Source of the DNA: Echinicola vietnamensis DSM 17526
GTDB lineage: Bacteria; Bacteroidota; Bacteroidia; Cytophagales; Cyclobacteriaceae
Length of the DNA: 64,000 nt
Reading direction: 5' to 3'
Assembly (NCBI RefSeq): GCF_000325705.1
Contig: NC_019904.1
Coordinates: 2,358,001 to 2,422,000, forward strand
Positions 52,732 to 61,367 of the stretch are shown here, in pieces. A program made the translations under genes and the position numbers. Position 1 is the first letter of the stretch. Every line of letters begins with the position of its first letter. Below the pieces are notes generated by a model. It did not search any database, was not told where the DNA came from, and saw nothing but the letters and a program-made list of their open reading frames with translations.

Positions 52732-54831
52732 ATGGCAATTCAAGTAACACCGGGCGAATTGGGTTCTGGCGTATTTTGGGTGGGAGATGAATCTTATCCC
52801 ACTGGTCAGTTTTTTATCTATAGGATACAAGAGATCGTCTTGGTAAGTAGTAATGAGGTGGGGCATGTGGCACTTTATGGTCACTTTTCTGAATTTATAG
52901 ATGAGCAAAGAAATCCTTTTTCTTCAGTGGAGGCTTTTATTGCTTACTTGAACAAAGCGATTTTTTCAGATAGTCAGGAAGTTTCCAAAGGGTATGAATA
53001 TGGGTATGAATATTCGGAGGGAAGTGTTCTTCAATATGATAAGCGGCGAAGATATGGCTCGCATACCATGCCATTGTCAGGAGATATATCCGAGGACCTT
53101 TCATTGGAGTATTTTCCAGGAGAAGGAGAAGGTTTTATTTTTCATAAGAGTTCTTCTATGCCGAGTTTACCCGAGAGTTTTGAGAAAGAATCAGGTGATT
53201 ATAAGCCCAATCAATTGAATATTATCAAATATCAGTTTTTGAATAAAGGGTTTGTGCTATATTCGATCATGACTGTTCCAGATTATGAGCCTTTGGACGT
53301 ATATGATGGCATGGTGATCCATTATGATTTTAATCAGGATATAGGATATAGAGATTATATTAAGGATAAGAGCGGTAATGGTAATCACGGGAGAATCGTT
53401 AATCCCGATGATGTTGAATGGGTTTCTGAGTTATCTGGTTTTAAGGTAATGGTTGGTAATAATGAAGAAGCAGATTTACGCGGATACTTTGTTATACCGT
53501 TCTCTAAATCGCTGGGGCTTGTCAAAGAAAAATTCACGGTATTAGTGGAGTATGGTAAACAGGTTAGGTCAGCAGGATCGTTCTTTGGAACCTACTCCTT
53601 AGGTAGTGGTAATAATGGTTTTCGGCTGGCTACGGTTTCAGACGGGCGTTTGGAAATGGGGGTAAATCCTGAATCGCAAGGGAGTGATGGGAGAGGTAGG
53701 TCCACGGGAGACTCGGGAACCTATCCTACTGATGGTGGTACTCTGCAGTGCGTAATTACCTATGATGGTGACAGGATTCGCTTTTTTACCGATGGTAAGC
53801 TTAACAAATCCAATGACGTGACCAATGGCCTCAATGTACATAATGATGAAATATGGACACTCGGAAAATTGAATGGAGCAACGGCAAGTTACAAAAGTGT
53901 CATTGGAAGGTTTGCCGTATGGAACCGTGTGTTGAGTGATGAAGAAATTGCGGCCATTGATGTGGGCACTATAAATAATGAGCTTGTTGAGGTAGTGAAA
54001 TACTGTCCGTTTCAAGATATCATCATCAATAGTGATCTAGATGCAGAGGGAGCTACAGATTCTTGGGTACAACGTCAATGTTATAATGATCCGAATGATA
54101 TTTTGGTGAGTTCAGATGTGGCGAGATCCGGCACCACAAGTGGACGGTTTTACCTAAGAAAGGGGTTGCGTTATCAATTAAAGAAACATAGAACTGAGGT
54201 GTTGTCTCTTTCAGGCATGGAGACTGAAATGTCCAGAATGAAAAAGTGGATGTCTTACTCAATATATTTCCCATCGGACTATTATATCGACCCGTCTCAT
54301 ACGATAGCTGAGGTAATTCAGCAACTGCATGTAGGTTACAGCCAGTCGCCACCTATCAGTATTAGGACACAAGAGGACGGTTTTTATATGCAGATTTGCT
54401 ATGGCGACTTTAATTCCAAAATTGAAGAGGAAGCCGAATTGAAAGCCACTATGAGAAAGTATTACAGGTTTAAGAAAATTACTCCTGGAGAATGGCATGA
54501 TTTTATTCTTTACTATGAACTCCATCCCACGGACGGAATAGCAAAGTTATGGCTCAATAGGGAGTTGGTGGTGGATCATCAGGGACCTACCATGTATTCA
54601 AATGATCTTGAATACCATTATTCATGGAAGGTGGGGCTTTATTGTTCTCAGTGGCTGGCGGGTACACTGGAAACAATACCAGACGAGCGATTGCTTTATT
54701 ATGATGAGGTAAGAATAGCAAATAATGTGGCTCCAGCCTATGTTATGTTTTCAAAAATGGATCCTGAGGGCAGGAGAGCAATTAGTGGGGTTGAGTATCC
54801 TGCTAGTTATTGGGAAAAATTGATTGAGTAG
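52732..54831 (+). CDS. Uncharacterised LamG-like protein with C-terminal polysaccharide-lyase-like domain
   Basis: This 699-residue protein is a paralogue of its upstream neighbour along residues 1-420 (YPTGQFFIYR, VLVSSNEVG, GSVLQYDKRR, YDGMVIHYDF, FAVWNRVLSDEEIA). Residues ~440-690 are extra and resemble the jelly-roll polysaccharide lyases related to heparin lyase I and glucuronan lyase (PF14099-like). Supporting segments are SGRFYLRKGLRYQLKKHRTE, KWMSYSIYFPSDYY, GEWHDFILYYELHPTDG with KLWLNRE, and YYDEVRIAN. There is no signal peptide. A fibre- or adhesin-like attachment domain plus sugar binding plus depolymerase is one reading. Lyase activity and location are unproven. Confidence 0.7.
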   Translation: MAIQVTPGELGSGVFWVGDESYPTGQFFIYRIQEIVLVSSNEVGHVALYGHFSEFIDEQRNPFSSVEAFIAYLNKAIFSDSQEVSKGYEYGYEYSEGSVLQYDKRRRYGSHTMPLSGDISEDLSLEYFPGEGEGFIFHKSSSMPSLPESFEKESGDYKPNQLNIIKYQFLNKGFVLYSIMTVPDYEPLDVYDGMVIHYDFNQDIGYRDYIKDKSGNGNHGRIVNPDDVEWVSELSGFKVMVGNNEEADLRGYFVIPFSKSLGLVKEKFTVLVEYGKQVRSAGSFFGTYSLGSGNNGFRLATVSDGRLEMGVNPESQGSDGRGRSTGDSGTYPTDGGTLQCVITYDGDRIRFFTDGKLNKSNDVTNGLNVHNDEIWTLGKLNGATASYKSVIGRFAVWNRVLSDEEIAAIDVGTINNELVEVVKYCPFQDIIINSDLDAEGATDSWVQRQCYNDPNDILVSSDVARSGTTSGRFYLRKGLRYQLKKHRTEVLSLSGMETEMSRMKKWMSYSIYFPSDYYIDPSHTIAEVIQQLHVGYSQSPPISIRTQEDGFYMQICYGDFNSKIEEEAELKATMRKYYRFKKITPGEWHDFILYYELHPTDGIAKLWLNRELVVDHQGPTMYSNDLEYHYSWKVGLYCSQWLAGTLETIPDERLLYYDEVRIANNVAPAYVMFSKMDPEGRRAISGVEYPASYWEKLIE

Positions 54832-54850
54832 AAAGTAAAGGTTTTGGAAG

Positions 54851-54881
54851 AGGTTAGATCGGGAATTTTCCGATCTAACCT
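54851..54881. terminator. Shared hairpin between convergent genes
   Basis: AGGTTAGATCGG (54851-54862) and CCGATCTAACCT (54870-54881) make a perfect 12-bp stem with a seven-base loop. It lies between the ends of the LamG/lyase-like gene and the acetyltransferase gene and probably terminates both. Confidence 0.75.
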
Positions 54882-54884
54882 AAT

Positions 54885-55478
54885 CTAGGGAGTAATATTT
54901 AAATTATTGTCCTGGAGCCAATCAGATTTTCCTTCTTTAAGGATTTTAGCAGGTATACCGCCAATTACACAATGTTCTTGGTTAAACGACTTATTGACTA
55001 CTGCATTTGCACCTATTGTGCAGTGATTACCAATGTAGATATTGCCAAATAATTTTGCACCTGGGCCAATGTATACATTTTTGCCAATTTGGGGTGCTTC
55101 TGGTGATCCTGCGTTTGCACCAATATTCACACAGGCATGGATCCTGCAGTTTTCACCGATTTTTGCATTTTTACTGATAATGATAGTGCCATAGTGAGGT
55201 AGAGAAAGCCCTTTGGAACATACATTTACAGGAATCGTAAAACCAAGTTTTAACCCTAGTGTTTTGTATTTGTAATAATAGTAGCTAAAAAGGATCTTTG
55301 AAAATAGTTTGTCTTTATTATTACAGTGATATTCACATTTTCTAAGGAGCAGAATGAATTTCCATCGAGGATTGGAAAATCGTGTCATAACTCGATTTTT
55401 GACAGCGTGATAGTTTATGCCCATAGATGAAGCGTCCTGATTGATGTATTCGAGGTAATCATCTTTTGTTTTAATCAT
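54885..55478 (-). CDS. Hexapeptide-repeat acetyltransferase (CysE/exopolysaccharide type)
   Basis: The 197-residue protein has an N-terminal helical part and a left-handed beta-helix from about residue 95. Its hexapeptide repeats include ISKNAKIGENCRIHACVNIG, with the catalytic-type His, then IGKNVYIGPGAKLFGNIYIG and IGANAVVNKSF, and it closes with VIGGIPAKIL. It resembles serine acetyltransferases but lacks their long N-terminal domain. It is closer to the polysaccharide-linked acetyltransferases that add acetyl groups to sugars. I chose the ATG at 55478 instead of 55514. The gene is A+T-rich like its LamG neighbours. Acceptor unknown. Confidence 0.8.
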   Translation of the reverse strand: MIKTKDDYLEYINQDASSMGINYHAVKNRVMTRFSNPRWKFILLLRKCEYHCNNKDKLFSKILFSYYYYKYKTLGLKLGFTIPVNVCSKGLSLPHYGTIIISKNAKIGENCRIHACVNIGANAGSPEAPQIGKNVYIGPGAKLFGNIYIGNHCTIGANAVVNKSFNQEHCVIGGIPAKILKEGKSDWLQDNNLNITP

Positions 55479-55554
55479 TGTTATAAGTTTGAATAGAGCT
55501 ATATAATATCCCAATTGAAGCGTGTCCTAAATTATCTGATTTCGTGACTGGCGA

Positions 55555-57345
55555 TTACAAGAAATTAGGGCGGTCTAGTTTCTGGCCGATGCGATAGGCG
55601 GCATTCATCAAGCCTACATGGCTATATGCTTGAGGGAAGTTTCCCCATTGGCTTCCTGTTTCATGATCCACATCTTCGGAGAAGAGTTGAAGGTGATTGC
55701 AGTACTTGGTAAGGGTCTCAAAGCCTTCCACTGCTTCATCAAGACGGTTTACACAGGCCAATGCTTCGATGTACCAGAAGGCACAAATTAGAAATGTGGT
55801 TTCCGGTACCCCAAAATCGTCCATATGCTTATACCGATAAAAGAGGTAATCTTTGGCCAGTAGGTCCTTTTCCAGCATTTTCAAGTGGTTGTTGGCACGC
55901 TCAATGTCATTGCCAAAATACCCCATAGTGATGAGTTGTAAGGTGCTGGCATCCATGTTTTTGGTGCCTATGGCTTGGGCATAAGCTTTCATTTCTGGGA
56001 CATAGCATGCTTCGATTTTTTCGATCGACTGAAGCCTGAGTTTTTCAGCCTTTTCCTTCATGGAGCTGTCCTGAAGCCGATCTGCGATCTTGATTGCAGC
56101 ACATGAGCCGGCCCAATGGAAAATAAAGGTATAGCAATGCTCCTGAGCCAAATTTCTGAATTCCCACAGCCCAGCGTCTTTTTCATTCATGGTCTCTTCT
56201 ATTTTATCCAACAGGTTATGGATGAAAGGTGCCGAGTGACTCTTTTCAGATTCAATGAAACGTTTGTCCGCATACAGTGGCAAAAGACTTACCAATACTT
56301 GGCCGTAAAGATCATTTTGGATATGGGTATACGCTTGGTTGCCAAACCGGACGGGTTGGTTGCCTAGGTATCCTGACAGGTCACTGAGTTCTTCCTCCAA
56401 AAGGGCAGACCCTGTTATGGAATATAGCGGCTGGTAACGGCCGTTGGCATTGGTGGGAAGGTTTTGGATGTATTCAAAATACCGTTCCAGTTCTTGGAAA
56501 TGCCCAAGCGAGTTAAAGACGTTTAGCGTATAATAACTGTCTCGGATCCAGCAATACCGGTAATCCCAATTCCTAGTGGAGCCTGGAGACTCTGGTAGAC
56601 TGGTCGTGGAAGCCGCAATAATAGCTCCTGTGTCTTCAAATTGATGGATTTTCAGGGCCAATGCAGACCTGACCACAAGTTTTTGGTAGAAGTGGGGTAT
56701 GCTGGTAGATTTCACCCATTCTCGCCAATACTGAGTGGTGGCCTGTAGGAAGCGCTCGGCAGTACTTTCTACGGGTGCTTCCAGTGGCTGCCCATAGGTG
56801 AAAAACAAGTAAATGGGACGCTGAAGCCTGAAAGCACGGTCTTCCATGATATAGTTTACAGAGCAATTTGCCGTCAAGCGGACTTCTTGTTCAGCACCCA
56901 AAAATTCAATATGGTTACTGTTCATGCTCGGCTTAAGCTTTTTGTTGCCCCGATTAGTGACCGGTTTACAGTTGATCTTGATCTTGGGTTCGCCTGAAAT
57001 GGGTTCCACCTTTCTGATGACCATCAGGGGCTTATGGTAGCGCTCAAAGTTCATAAAACGAGGAGCAAAGTCCGTTACGGAATAAGCTTCCTCTCCATTA
57101 TCCAAAATGACTGTTGTCTTAAGGATATTGGTGTTTTCGAGGTATTCTTGCTGGGTGGTAAAAGCATTTTCTTCCGGCAGGATGCTGAATTCTCCCCCTT
57201 TCTCTCGGTCCAGCATTCCCCCAAAAATAAAATCACTGTCAAAGCGAGGGAAACAGAGCCAGCTAATATTGGTGTTTTTTTCAATGTGGGCGATATAAGC
57301 ACAGTTTCCGATCAGCCCTGTACCATAAAGATGTCTTTTTGTCAT
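55555..57345 (-). CDS. Glycoside hydrolase family 15 (glucoamylase/trehalase-like)
   Basis: This 596-residue cytoplasmic protein is a GH15 enzyme: an N-terminal beta-sandwich domain (HLYGTGLIGNCAYIA, ISWLCFPRFDSDFIFGGML) followed by an (alpha/alpha)6 barrel. The motif TRNWDYRYCWIRDSYYTLN, the stretch HIQNDLYGQVL and the glutamate-bearing FRNLAQEHCYTF are diagnostic; in most members the last one reads WE(V/I)R with further acidic residues. Bacterial relatives include glucoamylases and acid trehalases. Since the window also encodes trehalose synthesis, a trehalase role is possible but not shown. I chose the ATG at 57345, because the upstream 20 codons look like untranslated leader. Confidence 0.88.
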   Translation of the reverse strand: MTKRHLYGTGLIGNCAYIAHIEKNTNISWLCFPRFDSDFIFGGMLDREKGGEFSILPEENAFTTQQEYLENTNILKTTVILDNGEEAYSVTDFAPRFMNFERYHKPLMVIRKVEPISGEPKIKINCKPVTNRGNKKLKPSMNSNHIEFLGAEQEVRLTANCSVNYIMEDRAFRLQRPIYLFFTYGQPLEAPVESTAERFLQATTQYWREWVKSTSIPHFYQKLVVRSALALKIHQFEDTGAIIAASTTSLPESPGSTRNWDYRYCWIRDSYYTLNVFNSLGHFQELERYFEYIQNLPTNANGRYQPLYSITGSALLEEELSDLSGYLGNQPVRFGNQAYTHIQNDLYGQVLVSLLPLYADKRFIESEKSHSAPFIHNLLDKIEETMNEKDAGLWEFRNLAQEHCYTFIFHWAGSCAAIKIADRLQDSSMKEKAEKLRLQSIEKIEACYVPEMKAYAQAIGTKNMDASTLQLITMGYFGNDIERANNHLKMLEKDLLAKDYLFYRYKHMDDFGVPETTFLICAFWYIEALACVNRLDEAVEGFETLTKYCNHLQLFSEDVDHETGSQWGNFPQAYSHVGLMNAAYRIGQKLDRPNFL

Positions 57346-57632
57346 AAATTTTAGGTTGAATGGTGTAAAAAGTAGGCAACTTTGGGTAAGCGTTGAATAT
57401 AGCAAAAAAATGAAAAGGTAAGAAGGTTGTTTGGCCGAAATGTTAAAATGATGGAGGGTTTACTTGAATCCGAGGATATGGCAGTTGCTTTTAGGAGCCT
57501 TTCAGGGATTGTTCTTACTTCTGAAATAGCCTCATATGGTTTTTTTTCGCCATGCCAATTGGAAAAATAAACCCTCTTATCCGTGAGCTTTCCCACTCAT
57601 GGCAAAGCCAAATTAGGCAATCGCTGTTCCTA

Positions 57633-58277
57633 TCATCTTTTGCCTTCATAGGGAACGTATACCACTTTTTTGGTTTCAAAAAAATCTTCTTTGAAGTAAT
57701 CACTCAAGTGATAGGTGACATAGGAAATAGGCAGTTCTTCCATTTCTTCATCCACATCTCCGCCCTTGAGATAGAGAATGCCGTTGGTAAATTCATTGAA
57801 ATCTTCTTTCTTAAACTTGTCTTTTACCCAAGGGTAGAAATTGGCCATTCGGGTGACTGCCCTGCTGATGATAAAGTCATATTTACGCGGCAGCGATTCA
57901 GCTCTTGCCTGTTGGGCTTCCACATTGCTGAGCTTTAAGGTTTTGGCAACATCCTTTACGACAGTGATTTTTTTGCCGATGGAGTCGACTAGGTGAAAAT
58001 TGGTCTCAGGAAAAAGAATTGCAAGTGGTATGCCTGGGAATCCACCTCCCGTGCCGATGTCCAGTACCCAGGTGTTCGGCTCAAACTGCATGACTTTGGC
58101 AATTCCCAAAGAGTGCAGGACATGGTGCAGGTAAAAGGCATCCATGTCTTTTCGGCTGATGACATTGATTTTTTGGTTCCAATCCCGGTATAGGTCCCCC
58201 AATGCGGTAAATTGTTCTTTTTGCTTTTCCGTTATATCCGGAAAATAGGGTAAGATCAGATCTAATTCCTGCGTCAT
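57633..58277 (-). CDS. rsmG: 16S rRNA (guanine(527)-N7)-methyltransferase
   Basis: RsmG (GidB) methylates G527 of 16S rRNA with S-adenosylmethionine. The 214-residue protein has VLDIGTGGGFPGIPLAILFPE as motif I (shown as VLDIGTGGGFPG), HLVDSIGKKI with the acidic motif II residue, and ISRAVTRM. Its N-terminal region INVISRKDMDAFYLHHVLHSL is family-typical (VISRKD). The length matches the family. No gidA partner is nearby. Confidence 0.94.
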   Translation of the reverse strand: MTQELDLILPYFPDITEKQKEQFTALGDLYRDWNQKINVISRKDMDAFYLHHVLHSLGIAKVMQFEPNTWVLDIGTGGGFPGIPLAILFPETNFHLVDSIGKKITVVKDVAKTLKLSNVEAQQARAESLPRKYDFIISRAVTRMANFYPWVKDKFKKEDFNEFTNGILYLKGGDVDEEMEELPISYVTYHLSDYFKEDFFETKKVVYVPYEGKR

Positions 58278-58370
58278 ATAGAGTTTAGGCGTTAATTAAT
58301 ATGTTTGATATAAAGTACAAGGAAAGGGGGTGTTCACTTCGGGATGTTGGTCTTTTGAGACGTTAAGTTC

Positions 58371-58982
58371 CTAAATATATTTTTGCTTTCCTTGGGCAAT
58401 TTCATAAAGAAGCTCACGGGAGCGGTGCAGCTGGGCTTTGACAGTCCCGAGTGGTTTGTCCAGCTCCTGGGCGATTTCATCATATGACAGCTCGTCAAAA
58501 TACCTCAATTTCACTAACTTACGGTACTTTGCCGGAAGCTTATCGACAAAAATACGCACCATCTCGATCCGCTGACTTTTGATGAACTCGTCTTGGGGAT
58601 TGTTGTCGTCATCTTCCACGTCAATGTTTACCGAATTACCACCATCATCCGTGAGGGTGTTGTTAAGGCTCATTGTTTTAAGCTTTTTCTTTCGGATAAA
58701 GTCGATCGTATTGTTTGTGGCAATTCGAAACAGCCAAGTGCTAAAGGTATAATCTTTCTTGAACTTGTGTAGGTTCCTGAAAGCTTTGGCAAATGCTTCC
58801 ATGGTAAGATCCTCCGCATCATCAGCGTCGCGGATCATTTTTAAAATCATAAAATAAACCGCCTTCTTATAGCGCTTCATAAGCGTGGCGTATGCCTGTT
58901 GGTCTTTTTGATCTACCGCTTGGTCTATTAAGTCAAAATCTTCTAACGCTTTGTCTGAGAACCCTCTTTCGTTTATTTCCAT
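58371..58982 (-). CDS. ECF-type RNA polymerase sigma factor
   Basis: The 203-residue protein has sigma region 2 (residues ~25-95; DADDAEDLTMEAFAKAFRNL and FSTWLFRIATNN, shown as DAEDLTMEAFAKAF) and region 4 (~130-195; LPAKYRKLVKLRYFDELSYDEIA split as LPAKYRKLVKLRYF and ELSYDEIAQEL, then GTVKAQLHRSRELL). An acidic linker of about 35 residues separates them (DVEDDDNNPQDE). No anti-sigma gene is adjacent, which is common for the housekeeping-like ECF group of Bacteroidota. Its start overlaps the end of the upstream glycosyltransferase gene by ten bases, so it is translated from the same transcript. Confidence 0.93.
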   Translation of the reverse strand: MEINERGFSDKALEDFDLIDQAVDQKDQQAYATLMKRYKKAVYFMILKMIRDADDAEDLTMEAFAKAFRNLHKFKKDYTFSTWLFRIATNNTIDFIRKKKLKTMSLNNTLTDDGGNSVNIDVEDDDNNPQDEFIKSQRIEMVRIFVDKLPAKYRKLVKLRYFDELSYDEIAQELDKPLGTVKAQLHRSRELLYEIAQGKQKYI

Positions 58983-60103
58983 CTAACTGTCTTTGATAGG
59001 TAACCTTTAGCCCCAATAATCCAAAAATAACTTAAATACATTAAATCGAAAAACATGGTCCACAACACTTTCTTTTGACCTTCGATTTTTTTGATTGCAT
59101 TATTGAATATGGAAAATTGCAGCAATGCCCTTGTTACTATAATACTGACAATAACGGCAATTGGTTCCCATTTTTGTGTAATACTGATCAAAGCTATTGC
59201 TGTTGCCCAAAAAAACAAATGACTTATGGCATAAAGGCCTATTTTTGCTTTATCACTGGTCTTATAATATTTTCCCGCTTGGTAATGCCTCGTTTTCTGT
59301 ACATAGTATTCCTTAAAGGTCTTTTTTGGGATGGACTCAGTGATTCCTTCGGGGTGTATGACCACTGCGGTGTTGTGCTTTTTTGCATGCCGATTGACAT
59401 ATAGGTCGTCATCGCCTCCGAGAATATGCCAAAGGTCTTTGAAGGCTTTGTGGTCCATGAAATACGTGCGCCGATAGGCTAAATTTCGGCCGACTCCCAT
59501 GAAAGGGGCCTTCCAAAGAGCAAAGGAAAAATACTGAATAGCAGTAAACCAGGTTTCAAATTGGATGAGGGCATTTAAAAATCCCTTTCCCTTGCCATAG
59601 CCTCCATAGCCTAGGGAAAATGTTTTTTTACCGTTTCTGATGGGATGGGTCATTCGCTTGATCCAATTTTCAGAAACAGGAAGACAGTCGGCATCTGTCA
59701 GCAAGAGGACATCATACTTGGCCACTTTAATGCCCAAGGTAAGGGCATATTTCTTTGCTGTCACATGCTCGGGGGTGTACTCAATGGTGACTGTTCGGAG
59801 CATGGGGTATTCTTTCATCATCTGCTCCAGAAGAAACCTCGTATCATCATAGGACCTGTCATTGATGATCAGTACTTCAAAGGCGGGGTAATTTTGCTGA
59901 AAAAGCAATGGGATGAGCTTTTGCAAGTTTTCTGCTTCGTTATGTGCAGCAATCACAACGGTAACACCTTCTTGGTTATGGTCAGCCGTGGATTCACTTT
60001 TATCCTGGTAAAAATAACTTAGCTTGCCGTAAACGAACAAAAAGTAAATAACTTGTATGAATGTAGCAGCTCCGAAAATGAGCCAGAGCAAATCGATGAT
60101 CAT
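58973..60103 (-). CDS. Membrane glycosyltransferase family 2
   Basis: This 376-residue protein has an N-terminal membrane helix (residues ~4-25) and a GT2 domain (~45-270). The latter contains VTVVIAAHNEAENL, VLIINDRSYDDT, the DxD-type motif LLTDADCLP and the acidic GGDDDLYVNRHA with a downstream KTRHYQAGKYY. Two or three membrane segments follow at the C-terminus. The donor and acceptor are unknown; related enzymes build cell-envelope polysaccharides or glycolipids. It is the first gene of a unit with the ECF sigma factor (ten-base overlap). It diverges from tgt. Confidence 0.88.
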   Translation of the reverse strand: MIIDLLWLIFGAATFIQVIYFLFVYGKLSYFYQDKSESTADHNQEGVTVVIAAHNEAENLQKLIPLLFQQNYPAFEVLIINDRSYDDTRFLLEQMMKEYPMLRTVTIEYTPEHVTAKKYALTLGIKVAKYDVLLLTDADCLPVSENWIKRMTHPIRNGKKTFSLGYGGYGKGKGFLNALIQFETWFTAIQYFSFALWKAPFMGVGRNLAYRRTYFMDHKAFKDLWHILGGDDDLYVNRHAKKHNTAVVIHPEGITESIPKKTFKEYYVQKTRHYQAGKYYKTSDKAKIGLYAISHLFFWATAIALISITQKWEPIAVIVSIIVTRALLQFSIFNNAIKKIEGQKKVLWTMFFDLMYLSYFWIIGAKGYLSKTVRWK

Positions 60104-60236
60104 GTGTCGTTTGGATTTCCTTACAAAGATAAAATCAAAAACAGCAACTCTTTTAAGGATAAGCTTATATTTTTGTGCAGAAATTGATAACTAAATCAGC
60201 ACAAGGTCGTTTGACTTTGTCTGAAAAGCACGATTG

Positions 60237-61367
60237 ATGAAGTTCATTCTAGAAAATACAGACCAAAAAAGCAAAGCAAGGACAGGTGTGGTCAAAACAG
60301 ACCATGGGGATATTCAGACGCCGATATTTATGCCAGTCGGAACGGCTGGCTCGGTGAAGGCTGTTCACCAGCGCGAGCTAACCTATGATATCAAAGCCCA
60401 AATTATCTTAGGGAATACCTATCACTTGTATTTGCGTCCAGGCCTGGATGTGCTGGAAAAGGCCGGCGGATTGCACAAATTTAACGGATGGAATAAGCCA
60501 ATCCTTACAGACAGTGGAGGCTATCAAGTGTTTTCCTTGGCCGGAACACGGAAAATAACAGAAGAGGGGGTGCTGTTTAAGTCCCATATTGATGGTTCTA
60601 AGCACAAGTTTACCCCTGAAAATGTGATGGATATACAGCGGAGTATCGGTGCGGATATTATCATGGCCTTTGATGAATGTACTCCCTATCCATGTGAATT
60701 TGGCTATGCCAGAAAATCCATGGAAATGACTCACCGCTGGCTGAAGCGCTGTATAGATCAAGTGGACAGTACCGAAGGGAAGTATGGTTACAGCCAGGCA
60801 TTGTTTCCGATTGTTCAAGGAAGTGTGTATAAAGACCTGAGGAAACAATCTGCAGAATTCGTGGCATCATGTGGCAGAGAAGGAAATGCCATTGGGGGAT
60901 TGTCCGTGGGAGAACCCGCAGAAATGATGTATGAAATGACCGAGTTGGTTACGGACATTCTACCGGAAGATAAGCCACGTTACCTTATGGGAGTGGGTAC
61001 TCCTGCCAATATCTTGGAATGCATTGCCTTGGGAGTGGATATGTTTGACTGTGTGATGCCGACGCGCAATGCCCGTAACGGGATGCTTTTCACCTCTGAG
61101 GGAATCATGAACATGCGAAACGAAAAATGGAAGGATGATTTTTCTCCCATTGATCCCAATATCAATAGCCACGTGAGCAGTTTTTATTCGAAAGCTTATC
61201 TTCGTCACCTTACGGTGAGCAAGGAAATTTTGGCTGCTCAGATAGCGAGTGTTCACAACCTGAGTTTTTACCTTTGGCTGGTGGCCGAAGCAAGAGAAAA
61301 AATCAAGGCTGGAGAATTTGCGGTTTGGAAAGACGAGATGGTGAAAAAAGTAAGCAGAAGGTTATGA
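60237..61367 (+). CDS. tgt: tRNA-guanine transglycosylase
   Basis: Tgt exchanges G34 of certain tRNAs for the queuosine precursor preQ1 (EC 2.4.2.29). The 376-residue protein has the substrate-binding and nucleophile segments DSGGYQVFSL, FDECTPYP and GGLSVGE, and FDCVMPTRNARNGMLF with the catalytic Asp. In E. coli a zinc ion is held by CxCxxC plus a His; here the matching region reads DPNINSHVSSFYSKAY with no cysteine, so the zinc site seems lost. I use the ATG at 60237 instead of the TTG at 60234. The stop overlaps the next start (ATGA), so the LptF/G gene is coupled. Confidence 0.94.
   Translation: MKFILENTDQKSKARTGVVKTDHGDIQTPIFMPVGTAGSVKAVHQRELTYDIKAQIILGNTYHLYLRPGLDVLEKAGGLHKFNGWNKPILTDSGGYQVFSLAGTRKITEEGVLFKSHIDGSKHKFTPENVMDIQRSIGADIIMAFDECTPYPCEFGYARKSMEMTHRWLKRCIDQVDSTEGKYGYSQALFPIVQGSVYKDLRKQSAEFVASCGREGNAIGGLSVGEPAEMMYEMTELVTDILPEDKPRYLMGVGTPANILECIALGVDMFDCVMPTRNARNGMLFTSEGIMNMRNEKWKDDFSPIDPNINSHVSSFYSKAYLRHLTVSKEILAAQIASVHNLSFYLWLVAEAREKIKAGEFAVWKDEMVKKVSRRL

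Noticed and set aside
51437..54831. Prophage or contractile injection system
   Set aside because: No capsid, portal, tail sheath, tube, baseplate, lysis or integrase gene is present; only the fibre-like look of the LamG proteins suggested it.
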